Of a DNA stretch of 64,000 bases, positions 12,069 through 24,700 are shown in pieces. A model generated the notes under the pieces. The model made no database searches. It was not told the DNA's origin and saw nothing but the letters and a program-made list of their open reading frames with translations. Position numbers and translations under genes: made by a program. The stretch is from the NCBI GenBank assembly GCA_040954595.2, contig CM082591.2:7750001-7814000 (forward strand), written 5' to 3'. Source of the DNA: Balanoglossus misakiensis. Its lineage: Eukaryota > Hemichordata. The number at the start of each line of letters is the position of its first letter. Positions within the stretch are counted from its first letter, which is position 1.

Positions 12069-12823
12069 GAATCACGAGTTCGCGACGCAGGTACACGAGT
12101 GAGGAATACGGGGGAATTATATGTTTATCACATACATAGATCCGCTAATTTTGATTTTCAAATAAATCTCTTTGTGGTTGCGATAAAATTTGGAACTATT
12201 TTGTGCAAAATTGAAGATCTATGTTATGCGGTCTATCTATCAGGTGACTCAGGTCACGACCTGGACGATTCTGGTTTTGGCGATGACCCGTCTGTCGTGC
12301 GTCAGCTGGATTTCATCATCCGTTAAGGTTTCACTGGAGCAGGAAACCTTTCTTATGCCTTTTGCTTTATGACTAGACCGTTTTGCTCTAATCGTCGCAT
12401 CAAAATTTTTGCGAATACTCAGTTTTGTACCTGTCGCTCGTTCGACAACGCGATGACATTGGCTCAGCACTGACGACCTCGGTTTTGGTGCCGGTTGGTG
12501 CGATAAAAATGTACACAGGTAAAACTAATCGTCGATCGTCCATATTTACACATACGAAACATTTTATTTATCTTTGCTTATTTTTAATATCGAAATAAAA
12601 CCAACAATTGCACTGAATTTTGTCGCCCTAAGAGGACTTTGTTTACAAGTTTAAAATAGTTCCGTTTGGTGACGTCAGAGGGATGGGTATTACAATAACG
12701 CTTGGTGCAAATTTACCTACGTCTGACGTCATACTATGGTATATGCGGAGCTATGTATGTGATAATTATATATAATTCCCCCGTATTTCGAACGAGTGTG
12801 CCTGCGTCGCGGACGAGTGATTC
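12069..12823. mobile_element. ~755-bp element with ~77-bp terminal inverted repeats
   Basis: 12069-12145 (GAATCACGAGTTCGCGACGC...) is closely matched by the reverse complement of 12745-12823 (ending GTCGCGGACGAGTGATTC). The interior carries short open frames on both strands, including a Lys/Arg-rich minus-strand frame at 12249-12470, but no transposase that I recognise. It looks like a non-autonomous DNA transposon inserted between two satellite arrays. No clear target-site duplication was found. Confidence 0.7.
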
Positions 12824-12919
12824 TTGATGAAGAATTGTGTTCATTTGACTTGTGAAGGTACTGTTTATGAATAAATATGAAAATATTAATTCCAAATGCT
12901 GTTTTGACTTTATTACTAG

Positions 12920-15900
12920 AACATGGATGTGTTTGAATGAGGCATTTTTGAAAGCCTTTGAATTTTATAACGTGGAAAATCCTGAAGAAAAACAAAATAT
13001 CTGGATGGAAACTTGATCTAACCAATGAAGAAATCATAGAATCTCAGTTGCTCATGTTTTGTGCATGAATGTAAAGCATGATTAGCACATGGATGTGTTT
13101 GAATGAGGCATTTTTGAAAGCCTTTGAATTTTATAACGTGGAAAATCCTGAAGAAAAACAAAATATCTGGATGGAAACTTGATCTAACCAATGAAGAAAT
13201 CATAGAATCTCAGTTGCTCGACATGTTTTGTGCATGAATGTAAAGCATGATTAGCACATGGATGTGTTTGAATGAGGCATTTTTGAAAGCCTTTGAATTT
13301 TATAACGTGGAAAATCCTGAAGAAAAACAAATTATCTGGATGGAAACTTGATCTAACCAATGAAGAAATCCTAGAATCTCAGTTGCTCATGCTTTGTGCA
13401 TGAATGAAAAGCATGATTAGCACATGGATGTGTTTGAATGAGGCATTTTTGAAAGCCTTTGAATTTTATAACATGGAAAATCCTGAAGAACAAAAAATAT
13501 CTGGATGGAAACTTGATCTAACCAATGAAGAAATCCTAGAATCTCAGTTGCTCATGTTTTGTGCATGAATGTAAAGCATGATTAGCACATGGATGTGTTT
13601 GAATGAGGCATTTTTGAAAGCCTTTGAATTTTATAACGTGGAAAATCCTGAAGAAAAGATATCTGGATGGAAACTTGATCTAACCAATGAAGAAATCATA
13701 GAATCTCAGTTGCTCATGCTTTGTGCATGAATGTAAAGCATGATTAGCACATGGATGTGTTTGAATGAGGCATTTTTGAAAGCCTTTGAATTTTATAACG
13801 TGGAAAATCCTGAAGAAAAACAAAATATCTGGATGGAAACTTGATCTAACCAATGAAGAAATCCTAGAATCTCAGTTGCTCATGCTTTGTGCATGAATGT
13901 TAAGCATGATTAGCACATGGATGTGTTTGAATGAGGCATTTTTGAAAGCCTTTGAATTTTATAACGTGGAAAATCCTGAAGAAAAACAAAATATCTGGAT
14001 GGAAACTTGATCTAACCAATGAAGAAATCCTAGAATCTCAGTTGCTCATGCTTTGTGCATGAATGTTAAGCATGATTAGCACATGGATGTGTTTGAATGA
14101 GGCATTTTTGAAAGCCTTTGAATTTTATAACATGGAAAATCCTGAAGAAGAAAAAATATCTGGATAGAAACTTGATCTAACCAATGAAGAAATCATAGAA
14201 TCTCAGTTGCTCATGCTTTGTGCATGAATGTAAAGCATGATTAGCACATGGATGTGTTTGAATGAGGCATTTTTGAAAGCCTTTGAATTTTATAACGTGG
14301 AAAATCCTGAAGAAAAACAAAATATCTGGATGGAAACTTGATCTAACCAATGAAGAAATCATAGAATCATCAGTTGCTCATGCTTTGTGCATGAATGTAA
14401 AGCATGATTAGCACATGGATGTGTTTGAATGAGGCATTTTTGAAAGCCTTTGAATTTTATAACATGGAAAATCCTGAAGAACAAAAAATATCTGGATGGA
14501 AACTTGATCTAACCAATGAAGAAATCCTAGAATCTCAGTTGCTCATGCTTTGTGCATGAATGTTAAGCATGATTAGCACATGGATGTGTTTGAATGAGGC
14601 ATTTTTGAAAGCCTTTGAATTTTATAACATGGAAAATCCTGAAGAAAAAAAAATATCTGGATGGAAACTTGATCTAACCAATGAAGAAATCATAGAATCT
14701 CAGTTGCTCATGCTTTGTGCATGAATGTAAAGCATGATTAGCACATGGATGTGTTTGAATGAGGCATTTTTGAAAGCCTTTGAATTTTATAACGTGGAAA
14801 ATCCTGAAGAAAAAAAAATATCTGGATGGAAACTTGATCTAACCAATGAAGAAATCATAGAATCTCAGTTGCTCATGCTTTGTGCATGAATGTAAAGCAT
14901 GATTAGCACATGGATGTGTTTGAATGAGGCATTTTTGAAAGCCTTTGAATTTTATAACGTGGAAAATCCTGAAGAAAAAAAATTATCTCGATGGAAACTT
15001 GATCTAACCAATGAAGAAATCCTAGAATCTCAGTTGCTCATGCTTTGTGCATGAATGTAAAGCATGATTAGCACATGGATGTGTTTGAATGAGGCATTTT
15101 TGAAAGCCTTTGAATTTTATAACGTGGAAAATCCTGAAGATAAAAAAATATCTGGATGGAAACTTGATCTAACCAATGAAGAAATCATAGAATCTCAGTT
15201 GCTCATGCTTTGTGCATGAATGTAAAGCATGATTAGCACATGGATGTGTTTGAATGAGGCATTTTTGAAAGCCTTTGAATTTTATAACGTGGAAAATCCT
15301 GAAGAAAAAAAATTATCTCGATGGAAACTTGATCTAACCAAAGAAGAAATCATAGAATCATCAGTTGCTCATGCTTTGTGCATGAATGTAAAGCATGATT
15401 AGCACATGGATGTGTTTGAATGAGGCATTTTTGGAAGCCTTTGAATTTTATAACATGGAAAATCCTGAAGAAAAAAAATTATCTCGATGGAAACTTGATC
15501 TAACCAATGAAGAAATCATAGAATCTCAGTTGCTCATGCTTTGTGCATGAATGTAAAGCATGATTAGCACATGGATGTGTTTGAATGAGGCATTTTTGAA
15601 AGCCTTTGAATTTTATAACGTGGAAAATCCTGAAGAAAAACAAAATATCTGGATGGAAACTTGATCTAACCAATGAAGAAATCATAGAATCATCAGTTGC
15701 TCATGCTTTGTGCATGAATGTAAGCATGATTAGCACATGGATGTGTTTGAATAAGGCATTTTTGAAAGCCTTTGAATTTTATAACATGGAAAATCCTGAA
15801 GAAAAAAAAATATCTGGATGGAAACTTGATCTAACCAATGAAGAAATCCTAGAATCTCAGTTGCTCATGCTTTGTGCATGAATGTAAAGCATGATTAGAA

Positions 15901-18900
15901 CATGGATGTGTTTGAATGAGGCATTTTTGAAAGCCTTTGAATTTTATAACATGGAAAATCCTGAAGAAGAAAAAATATCTGGATGGAAACTTGATCTAAC
16001 CAATGAAGAAATCCTAGAATCTCAGTTGCTCATGCTTTGTGCATGAATGTTAAGCATGATTAGCACATGGATGTGTTTGAATGAGGCATTTTTGAAAGCC
16101 TTTGAATTTTATAACATGGAAAATCCTGAAGAAAAAAAATTATCTCGATGGAAACTTGATCTAACCAATGAAGAAATCCTAGAATCTCAGTTGCTCATGC
16201 TTTGTGCATGAATGTTAAGCATGATTAGCACATGGATGTGTTTGAATGAGGCATTTTTGAAAGCCTTTGAATTTTATAACATGGAAAATCCTGAAGAAAA
16301 AAAATTATCTGGATGGAAACTTGATCTAACCAATGAAGAAATCCTAGAATCTCAGTTGCTCATGCTTTGTGCATGAATGTAAAGCATGATTAGAACATGG
16401 ATGTGTTTGAATGAGGCATTTTTGAAAGCCTTTGAATTTTATAACATGGAAAATCCTGAAGAAAAAAAATTATCTCGATGGAAACTTGATCTAACCAATG
16501 AAGAAATCATAGAATCTCAGTTGCTCATGCTTTGTGCATGAATGTAAAGCATGATTAGCACATGGATGTGTTTGAATGAGGCATTTTTGAAAGCCTTTGA
16601 ATTTTATAACATGGAAAATCCTGAAGAAGAAAAAATATCTGGATGGAAACTTGATCTAACCAATGAAGAAATCATAGAATCTCAGTTGCTCATGCTTTGT
16701 GCATGAATGTAAAGCATGATTAGCACATGGATGTGTTTGAATGAGGCATTTTTGAAAGCCTTTGAATTTTACAACATGGAAAATCCTGAAGAACAAAAAA
16801 TATCTGGATGGAAACTTGATCTAACCAATGAAGAAATCATAGAATCTCAGTTGCTCATGCTTTGTGCATGAATGTAAAGCATGATTAGCACATGGATGTG
16901 TTTGAATGAGGCATTTTTGAAAGCCATTGAATTTTATAACATGGAAAATCCTGAAGAAAAAAAATTATCTGGATGGAAACTTGATCTAACCAATGAAGAA
17001 ATCCTAGAATCTCAGTTGCTCATGCTTTGTGCATGAATATAAAGCATGATTGATGTGTTTGAATGAGGCATTTTTGAAAGCCTTTGAATTTTATAACATG
17101 GAAAATCCTGAAGAAGAAAAAATATCTGGATGGAAACTTGATCTAACCAATGAAGAAATCATAGAATCTCAGTTGCTCATGCTTTGTGCATGAATGTAAA
17201 GCATGATTAGCACATGGATGTGTTTGAATGAGGCATTTTTGAAAGCCATTGAATTTTATAACATGGAAAATCCTGAAGAAAAAAAATTATCTGGATGGAA
17301 ACTTGATCTAACCAATGAAGAAATCCTAGAATCTCAGTTGCTCATGCTTTGTGCATGAATATAAAGCATGATTGATGTGTTTGAATGAGGCATTTTTGAA
17401 AGCCTTTGAATTTTATAACATGGAAAATCCTGAAGAACAAAAAATATCTGGATGGAAACTTGATCTAACCAATGAAGAAATCCTAGAATCTCAGTTGCTC
17501 ATGCTGTGTGCATGAATGTAAAGCATGATTATCACATGGATGTGTTTGAATGAGGCATTTTTGGAAGCCTTTGAATTTTATAACATGGAAAATCCTGAAG
17601 AAAAAAAATTATCTCGATGGAAACTTGATCTAACCAATGAAGAAATCATAGAATCTCAGTTGCTCATGCTGTGTGCATGAATGTAAAGCATGATTAGCAC
17701 ATGGATGTGTTTGAATGAGGCATTTTTGAAAGCCTTTGAATTTTATAACGTGGAAAATCCTGAAGAAAAACAAATTATCTGGATGGAAACTTGATCTAAC
17801 CAATGAAGAAATCCTAGAATCTCAGTTGCTCATGCTTTGTGCATAAATTTAAAGCATGATCAGCACATGGATGTGTTTGAATGAGGCATTTTTGAAAGCC
17901 TTTGAATTTTATAACGTGGAAAATCCTGAAGAAAAACAAATTATCTGGATGGAAACTTGATCTAACCAATGAAGAAATCCTAGAATCTCAGTTGCTCATG
18001 CTTTGTGCATAAATTTAAAGCATGATTAGCACATGGATGTGTTTGAATGAGGCATTTTTGAAAGCCTTTGAATTTTATAACATGGAAAATCCTGAAGAAC
18101 AAAAAATATCTGGATGGAAACTTGATCTAACAAATGAAGAAATCCTAGAATCTCAGTTGCTCATGCTTTGTGCATGAATGTTAAGCATGATTAGCACATG
18201 GATGTGTTTGAATGAGGCATTTTTGAAAGCCTTTGAATTTTATAACATGGAAAATCCTGAAGAACAAAAAATTATCTGGATGGAAACTTGATCTAACCAA
18301 TGAAGAAATCCTAGAATCTCAGTTGCTCATGCTTTGTGCATGAATATAAAGCATGATTGATGTGTTTGAATGAGGCATTTTTGAAAGCCTTTGAATTTTA
18401 TAACATGGAAAATCCTGAAGAACAAAAAATATCTGGATGGAAACTTGATCTAACCAATGAAGAAATCCTAGAATCTCAGTTGCTCATGCTGTGTGCATGA
18501 ATGTAAAGCATGATTATCACATGGATGTGTTTGAATGAGGCATTTTGGAAGCCTTTGAATTTTATAACATGGAAAATCCTGAAGAAAAAAAAAATATCTG
18601 GATGGAAACTTGATCTAACCAATGAAGAAATCCTAGAATCTCAGTTGCTCATGCTTTGTGCATGAATGTAAAGCATGATTAGCACATGGATGTGTTTGAA
18701 TGAGGCATTTTTGAAAGCCTTTGAATTTTATAACATGGAAAATCCTGAAGAACAAAAAATATCTGGATGGAAACTTGATCTAACCAATGAAGAAATCCTA
18801 GAATCTCAGTTGCTCATGCTTTGTGCATGAATGTAAGCATGATTAGCACATGGATGTGTTTGAATGAGGCATTTTTGAAAGCCTTTGAATTTTATAACAT

Positions 18901-19480
18901 GGAAAATCCTGAAGAACAAAAAATATCTGGATGGAAACTTGATCTAACCAATGAAGAAATCCTAGAATCTCAGTTGCTCATGCTTTGTGCATGAATATAA
19001 AGCATGATTGATGTGTTTGAATTAGGCATTTTTGAAAGCCTTTGAATTTTATAACATGGAAAATCCTGAAGAACAAAAAATATCTGGATGGAAACTTGAT
19101 CTAACCAATGAAGAAATCCTAGAATCTCAGTTGCTCATGCTTTGTGCATGAATGTAAAGCATGATTATCACATGGATGTGTTTGAATGAGGCATTTTTGG
19201 AAGCCTTTGAATTTTATAACATGGAAAATCCTGAAGAAAAAAAAAATATCTGGATGGAAACTTGATCTAACCAATGAAGAAATCATAGAATCTCAGTTGC
19301 TCATGCTTTGTGCACGAATGTAAGCATGATTAGCACATGGATGTGTTTGAATGAGGCATTTTTGAAAGCCTTTGAATTTTTTAACATGGAAAAATCCTGA
19401 AGAAAGAAAAAAAAATATCTGGATGGAAACTTGATCTAACTAATGAAGAAATCCTAGAATCTCAGTTGCTCATGCTTTGT
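12920..19480. repeat. ~166-bp tandem repeat array (~40 copies) with an exon-like unit
   Basis: Direct repeats with a period of about 166 bp. Units vary from ~157 to 169 bp because of a variable A-rich run and a 9-bp loss of AGCACATGG in some copies. Landmarks are GATGTGTTTGAATGAGGC, TGGAAACTTGATCTAACCAA and GCATGATTAGCACATGG. On the + strand many units can be read as about 44 codons beginning TWMCLNEAFLKAFEFYN and ending ILESQLLMLCA, then stop. Much variation in the A-rich run keeps this frame, although a common variant (GAAAAACAAA) breaks it. The unit may derive from a coding exon; the array itself is not an open gene. Confidence 0.95.
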
Positions 19481-20937
19481 AATATAGTACAAATTCTAGA
19501 TTACAACCGATGGGGTAACAGACTTGCAAAACTTTTCAAAAATATATTCTACAATCATGGGATAGTTTTTCCATAAGTTCTTGCATCAAGTTCAATAGTA
19601 ACACGACTCTCGACTATTGATAAAGTCAATGCCATATACAGATGTATACTTTCTCAATTATGCATTCAAGTACATCTTAAATTGAAACAAATTCAAAGTA
19701 TTATACAGCAAATACAAACAGACAGTGTAATTATTTACAAAACAAATTCAAAAACTATGCCAGCCCCTAATTTTACTCCCCATAAAAATGTCACTATAGT
19801 TGTATACTCAAGTAACTTAACCGTACTTCACAAGAAAACAAAACAATATACAGAATCATAAAATGTGCGCAAAAGTCATCGTTAGCCAAGCGTAGGAGGA
19901 CTTCCCTCAAAACGTACACTTTGTACAGCTCTGGGCAACAGTTGGCCCAGTCGGCCTGATAGCAAAAATGGTCATAGCGCCCCCTGCTGACGGTGTGCCT
20001 TATGAACCAAGAATACTTTATCTTTTCGTAAAGTAGTTGACTTTCAGCCAGTACAGCAAATTTTTACTTTTGGAAATCCGGTGAAACAAAATAAAAATAG
20101 TCGACATTCTTTACATATCTCATAAAAACTGCAAAGTCATTCTGCAGCGTTGTAGTCTCATGTCAGAGTCTCGATCGAGCTAGCTGCAAGTGCGCCCTCT
20201 ATACCGTTAAAAACAAAGATATGTAAAAGATTGTCGTTCACATCCCTTGTTCATATATTTTTGAAATAACAACAATTTCGGACTAACGAATGGTAATCTA
20301 TATAAGTTACAACGCAATACATATCAGGCGATTTACAGGTAAGTTTTTAGAATTATTTTGCACACACAAATTGATGAAACGCCTTCATCCTTTCGGATGC
20401 AATGGAGATCTGTCGGGAAGTGGACTGTACATCATAACTTTCAGACCCCTCCATGTCAAAATTCATGAAAAAAACGAGTAAAAATATTCCAAAACGACTC
20501 AGATTTGGATTATTTATACTCGTTACATGAAGCGACTGTAGGCTGAAATATTTTTTTTCCAAAATGAGCTTTGTAAATGTGGAAAAAAGAACCCAATTTT
20601 TGATTGTTTACATTCCAAGTTGACGGAATGCATTCAGTTTCAAACAGTCTTGTCTCAAAATCGCTCAAAATAAACTGCAAAAACAATTCAAAACAGCCTC
20701 AGTTTATTACGTCTTCACTCAGTACATGTAGCGACTGCACCTACAATTAATTTCTGTTCTGAATTTTTCTTCAAAATGTGGAAAATAACTCCAAAAATTG
20801 TGAAAGTGACATTGGTTCAGTTTGAACTTTGTTGCCATGGCATGCGATCAATCGTAAATTTATCGACGCAGCCTCTAAATTTTCTCCCAAATTTCACTTT
20901 TTTTGATGTCGTGTTGACATGCATTTCATGGTGATGT
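19481..20937 (-). other. Downstream region / probable 3' UTR of the GT-B-like/NHL gene
   Basis: No coding exon recognised. On the minus strand it directly follows the NHL stop codon. A minus-strand AATAAA (TTTATT at 20703-20708) lies ~230 nt after the stop and is a candidate poly(A) signal. Two diverged copies of a ~220-bp segment (around 20480-20600 and 20660-20800, each with a GCGACTG motif and AAAATGTGGAAAA) suggest an old duplication. The part next to the 166-bp array looks unique. Confidence 0.4.
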
Positions 20938-21758
20938 TTATGTCTGCTTGTGGAATACTTTGATTTGGATGCTTTCAAACTCTCTAACAGCAATTCTGTC
21001 ACCGCTGACTGCAAGGAACTCAGGGAAGCCCACCCCCCCTTCAAATAAGTGACAGATCCACTCTCCATCAAATCTCCATTTCACAATCCTATGATTCCAC
21101 GAATCACACACAAACAAATTATCGTCGTCATCGACGTCAATGCTCCATGGACGCCACAGCTGACCAGGACCTGAACCTTTCACACCAAATTGATACAAGA
21201 ATTTCAATTCAGCATCAAAACACTTGATGCAGTAATTGCCACAGTCAGACACCATGATGACATTCTTACTGTTGACCACCACAGAGTATGGGAAACTGAA
21301 TTGTGTTTGGCCACCACCCCAACCACCAACCTCTGCAACATACTGACCATCTTGGGTGTACTTGAGTAGCCGATGACCTGCGACCTCAGTGACCAAAACA
21401 AATCCATTCAGTAGAGCGATGCCCCAAGCACTGACGCCTGCAGGTAGAGTAATTATTCTAAGAATTTTATTGTTTTGATCACAAACAACAATTTGAGAAT
21501 TTCCACCATCATTTATGAAGTAGATGTTGTCATGGGAGACAGCTACATCCCGTGGCTGGAATGGCTTTGCAAACTGATCATCAAAACTTCCCAAGACTTT
21601 GTCACAGGTGTAATCTTGATTCAGTATCTGTACAACCCTGTTGTCTGTGTCACACACCACCAGTTTGTCACCATGGAACACCATACCTCTTGGTCCGTTA
21701 AACTTTCGCCCTGGCTTTGGACTTTGGCCATCCAGTGTCCTCACTGACCAGTGGTGAC
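20938..21758 (-). CDS. Exon 8: six-bladed NHL beta-propeller
   Basis: Enters in phase 1 after CTGTTTCACCTAACAG and stops with TAA at 20938-20940. Six NHL-type blades are visible: FNGPRGMVFHGDKLVVCDTD, FQPRDVAVSHDNIYFIND, AWGIALLNGFVLVTEVAGHR, FPYSVVVNSKNVIMVSDCGN, LWRPWSIDVDDDDNLFVCDS and the last ending IQIKVFHKQT. Phe/Pro-x-x-hydrophobic-x-V and D-x-x-N-x-R-I/V are the typical NHL signatures, as in animal TRIM-NHL proteins, but no RING or B-box is encoded in the gene. NHL propellers bind protein or RNA. Read alone, this exon could be taken for a TRIM2/3-like C-terminus; the matching phase ties it to exon 7. Confidence 0.85.
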
Positions 21759-24700
21759 CTGTTAGGTGAAACAGAGGTCAAAGGTCAAACATGCTGTACC
21801 CTACTGAAATGCAAATTAGGAATACTCTAGAGTAAGTGTTTTATTGTTCATTTTAACAAGAGAAAGCGTATTACAAACAAAACGAATCATTGCTATGGCA
21901 ACTGAACTACTAAAGGGCACATTCTCTACACAATGTTTACAGTGACAAGTAACCATGGCAACCAGACTAACCCCCATTTTCTTGAACTATTTCTATTGCT
22001 CTGCAATACCAAGGGAAAATTTACTTTGTCTCTTTATTGACACGTTATTATAAAATACATGAAAGACTTTCTTATTAACCATTCAATAGATATACTAACA
22101 TTGATGTTGCTATGGTAACACATTTGAGGAAATCAGGTCAAAAATGATATTTTTCTTGTAACTTTTGACTTCATAGACATTTCATAAAAAATCTTGGACT
22201 AAACTTCAGGGATAATTCCTCAGTTCATTATTTTTTGAACAAATTTATTATGGTAACATTATTAACTGGTAACCATGACAACTGAATTTATTTTGCAAAA
22301 TATGGCATTATGCAAGAGGAAATCAGGTCAAAAATAATATTTTTCTTGTAACTTTTGACTTCATAGACATTTCATAAAAAATCTTGGACTAAACTTCAGG
22401 GATAATTCCTCAGTTCATTATTTTTTGAACAAATTTATTATGGTAACATTATTAACTGGTAACCATGACAACTGAATTTATTTTGCAAAATATGGCATTA
22501 TGCAAGAGGAAATCAGGTCAAAAATAATATTTTTCTTGTAACTTTTGACTTCATAGACATTTCATAAAAAATCTTGAACTAAACTTCAGGGATAATTTCT
22601 CAGTTCATTATTTTTCTGAAAAAAGTTATTATGGTAACATTATTAACTGGTAACCATGACAACTGAATTTATTTTGCAAAATATGGCATTATGCAAGAGT
22701 TAGTGTTTAATAAAACTTCTTTTAACAAGTTGAATTAATGCTTGGATAAATTTTCTGCCAAAGTACTCTATATGTTTGAAGTTTTTTCAATACCAAATAA
22801 CCATGGTAACATACATGGAACAGATCAGTTAAGCAATGATCATTGTCTTTTAATTTTAAAGATGGTTATGTTGAATATATTTGTTTTAATATTTCTTAAT
22901 AACATGGTTACAATCATTTTGAACCACATACACATACACTAGTTAGTAGGTCAGCAAGTTCTTGGTTTGTGTTATAGGTCGGAAAAGAAAAATGCCTTAT
23001 GAATGAGATGAATATATATTTGTTTCTTTTTCTAGTCGACCAGAGATGATCTGCTTTCAAATCAGTAATTATCACATTGGTGAAGAGAGAACAAATCTAC
23101 TGTCCTTAGCTGAGAAGGCTGCCACTTTCTGAGACCAAGTGAGTATTTTTGTTGAACAAATGCATGAGAAAATAATCGTTGTAACTTTAACTTCAGAGAA
23201 TTTACTGATTATGTTGTCCTATAATAGTGGGCTACTTGAAACGAAAATAGGCTATTGAAAATGGTAAAATATTTTGAGTCGAAAATCTATCTGAAAGAAG
23301 TTTGTTAATCATTGCAGATGATCTGAAAGATGGAAAACCTGCAGTCACTTAGGATGAGTCATGATAAATAGTCTGTCTCAACACCACTGGCTGTTCCAGA
23401 TTTTCATTTAGATAAAAAATATTGGTAAGTCCCTAATTTGAATTTCATAATTTAAATTGTACTATGAATGCAGTGGGGTAAGCTAAATGTATAAAACATT
23501 TTCGTACAGGGCTATTAACCCTATTACCACCATGGTTTGGTCCAAGTCCATCATTTTCTATGGTAAATGTGGATCTCTATAGAGGGAACTATGGGGTATA
23601 GGGTTAACATGGGATCCTTGAGGAAACACTGAAAGACTATTAGCCACTGATGCTTTACTCTGAACAGATGATTCCAGTGAAATGTGTACTTTTACAGTTA
23701 GCCTCGACATTTTCTGAGCATGTCAGGTTTCATTGCCTTACCTTTCTCACCTGTAGTCTGTCTTTCTTTTGACTTTGGTTCATCTTGTTTGGTTAGGTCT
23801 GCAGACCCAGATGCCTCTTCTCTTGTTGTCTCAGGTTGTGTTGGTTTGGTTTTGGCATCCCCAGTTTCTTTTTCCTCAGTTGTCTCTGGTTGTGGATGTT
23901 TGGTTTCCCCCGATCCAGTTTCTTCTTCTCTTCTCATCTCAGGTTGTGTTGGTTTGATTTTGGCATCCCCAGTTTCTTTTTCTGCAGTTGTCTCTGGTTG
24001 TGGATGTTTGGTTTCCCCCGATCCAGTTTCTTCTTCTCTTCTCATCTCAGGTTGTGTTGGTTTGATTTTGGCATCCCCACTTTCTTTTTCTGCAGTTGTC
24101 TCTGGTTGTGGATGTTTGGTTTCCCCCGATCCAGTTTCTTCTTCTCTTCTCATCTCTGGTTGTGTTGGTTTGGTTTTGGCATCCCCAGTTTCTTTTTCTG
24201 CAGTTGTCTCAGGTTGTGGATGTTTGGTTTCCCCCGATCCAGTTTCTTCTTCTCTTCTCATCTCAGGTTGTGTTGGTTTGATTTTGGCATCCCCAGTTTC
24301 TTTTTCTGCAGTTGTCTCTGGTTGTGGATGTTTGGTTTCCCCCGATCCAGTTTCTTCTTCTCTTCTCATCTCAGGTTGTGTTGGTTTGGTTTTGGCATCC
24401 CCAGTTTCTTTTTCTGCAGTTGTCTCAGTTTGTGGATGTTTGGTTTCCCCCGATCCAGTTTCTTCTTCTCTTCTCATCTCAGGTTGTGTTGGTTTGGTTT
24501 TGGCATCCCCAGTTTCTTTTTCTGCAGTTGTCTCTGGTTGTGGATGTTTGGTTTCCCCCGATCCAGTTTCTTCTTCTCTTCTCATCTCAGGTTGTGTTGG
24601 TTTGGTTTTGGCATCCCCAGTTTCTTTTTCTGCAGTTGTTTCAGTATCACCAGCTTTAATTAGAAATTGAAATGAGAAGACAAAAATTGAATTCCCCTGA

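Noticed and set aside
7570-12139. Open frames of 60-163 codons in the palindrome and 112-bp array
   Set aside because: They are repetitive translations of noncoding tandem units, with frequent stops and no family match.
12249-12470. Lys/Arg-rich minus-strand frame inside the TIR element
   Set aside because: Its composition is suggestive of a DNA-binding fragment, but there is no transposase motif and no continuation.
20938-21758. Separate TRIM2/3-type NHL gene
   Set aside because: The exon starts in phase 1 with a good acceptor and fits the upstream repeat exon exactly. No RING, B-box or independent start codon context was found nearby.
23720-24670. 316-codon plus-strand open frame, Cys/Phe/Ser-rich
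   Set aside because: It is the mirror of the 108-bp coding repeat. The minus-strand frame joins its neighbours by phase and encodes a charged repeat; the plus frame has no splice or family support.
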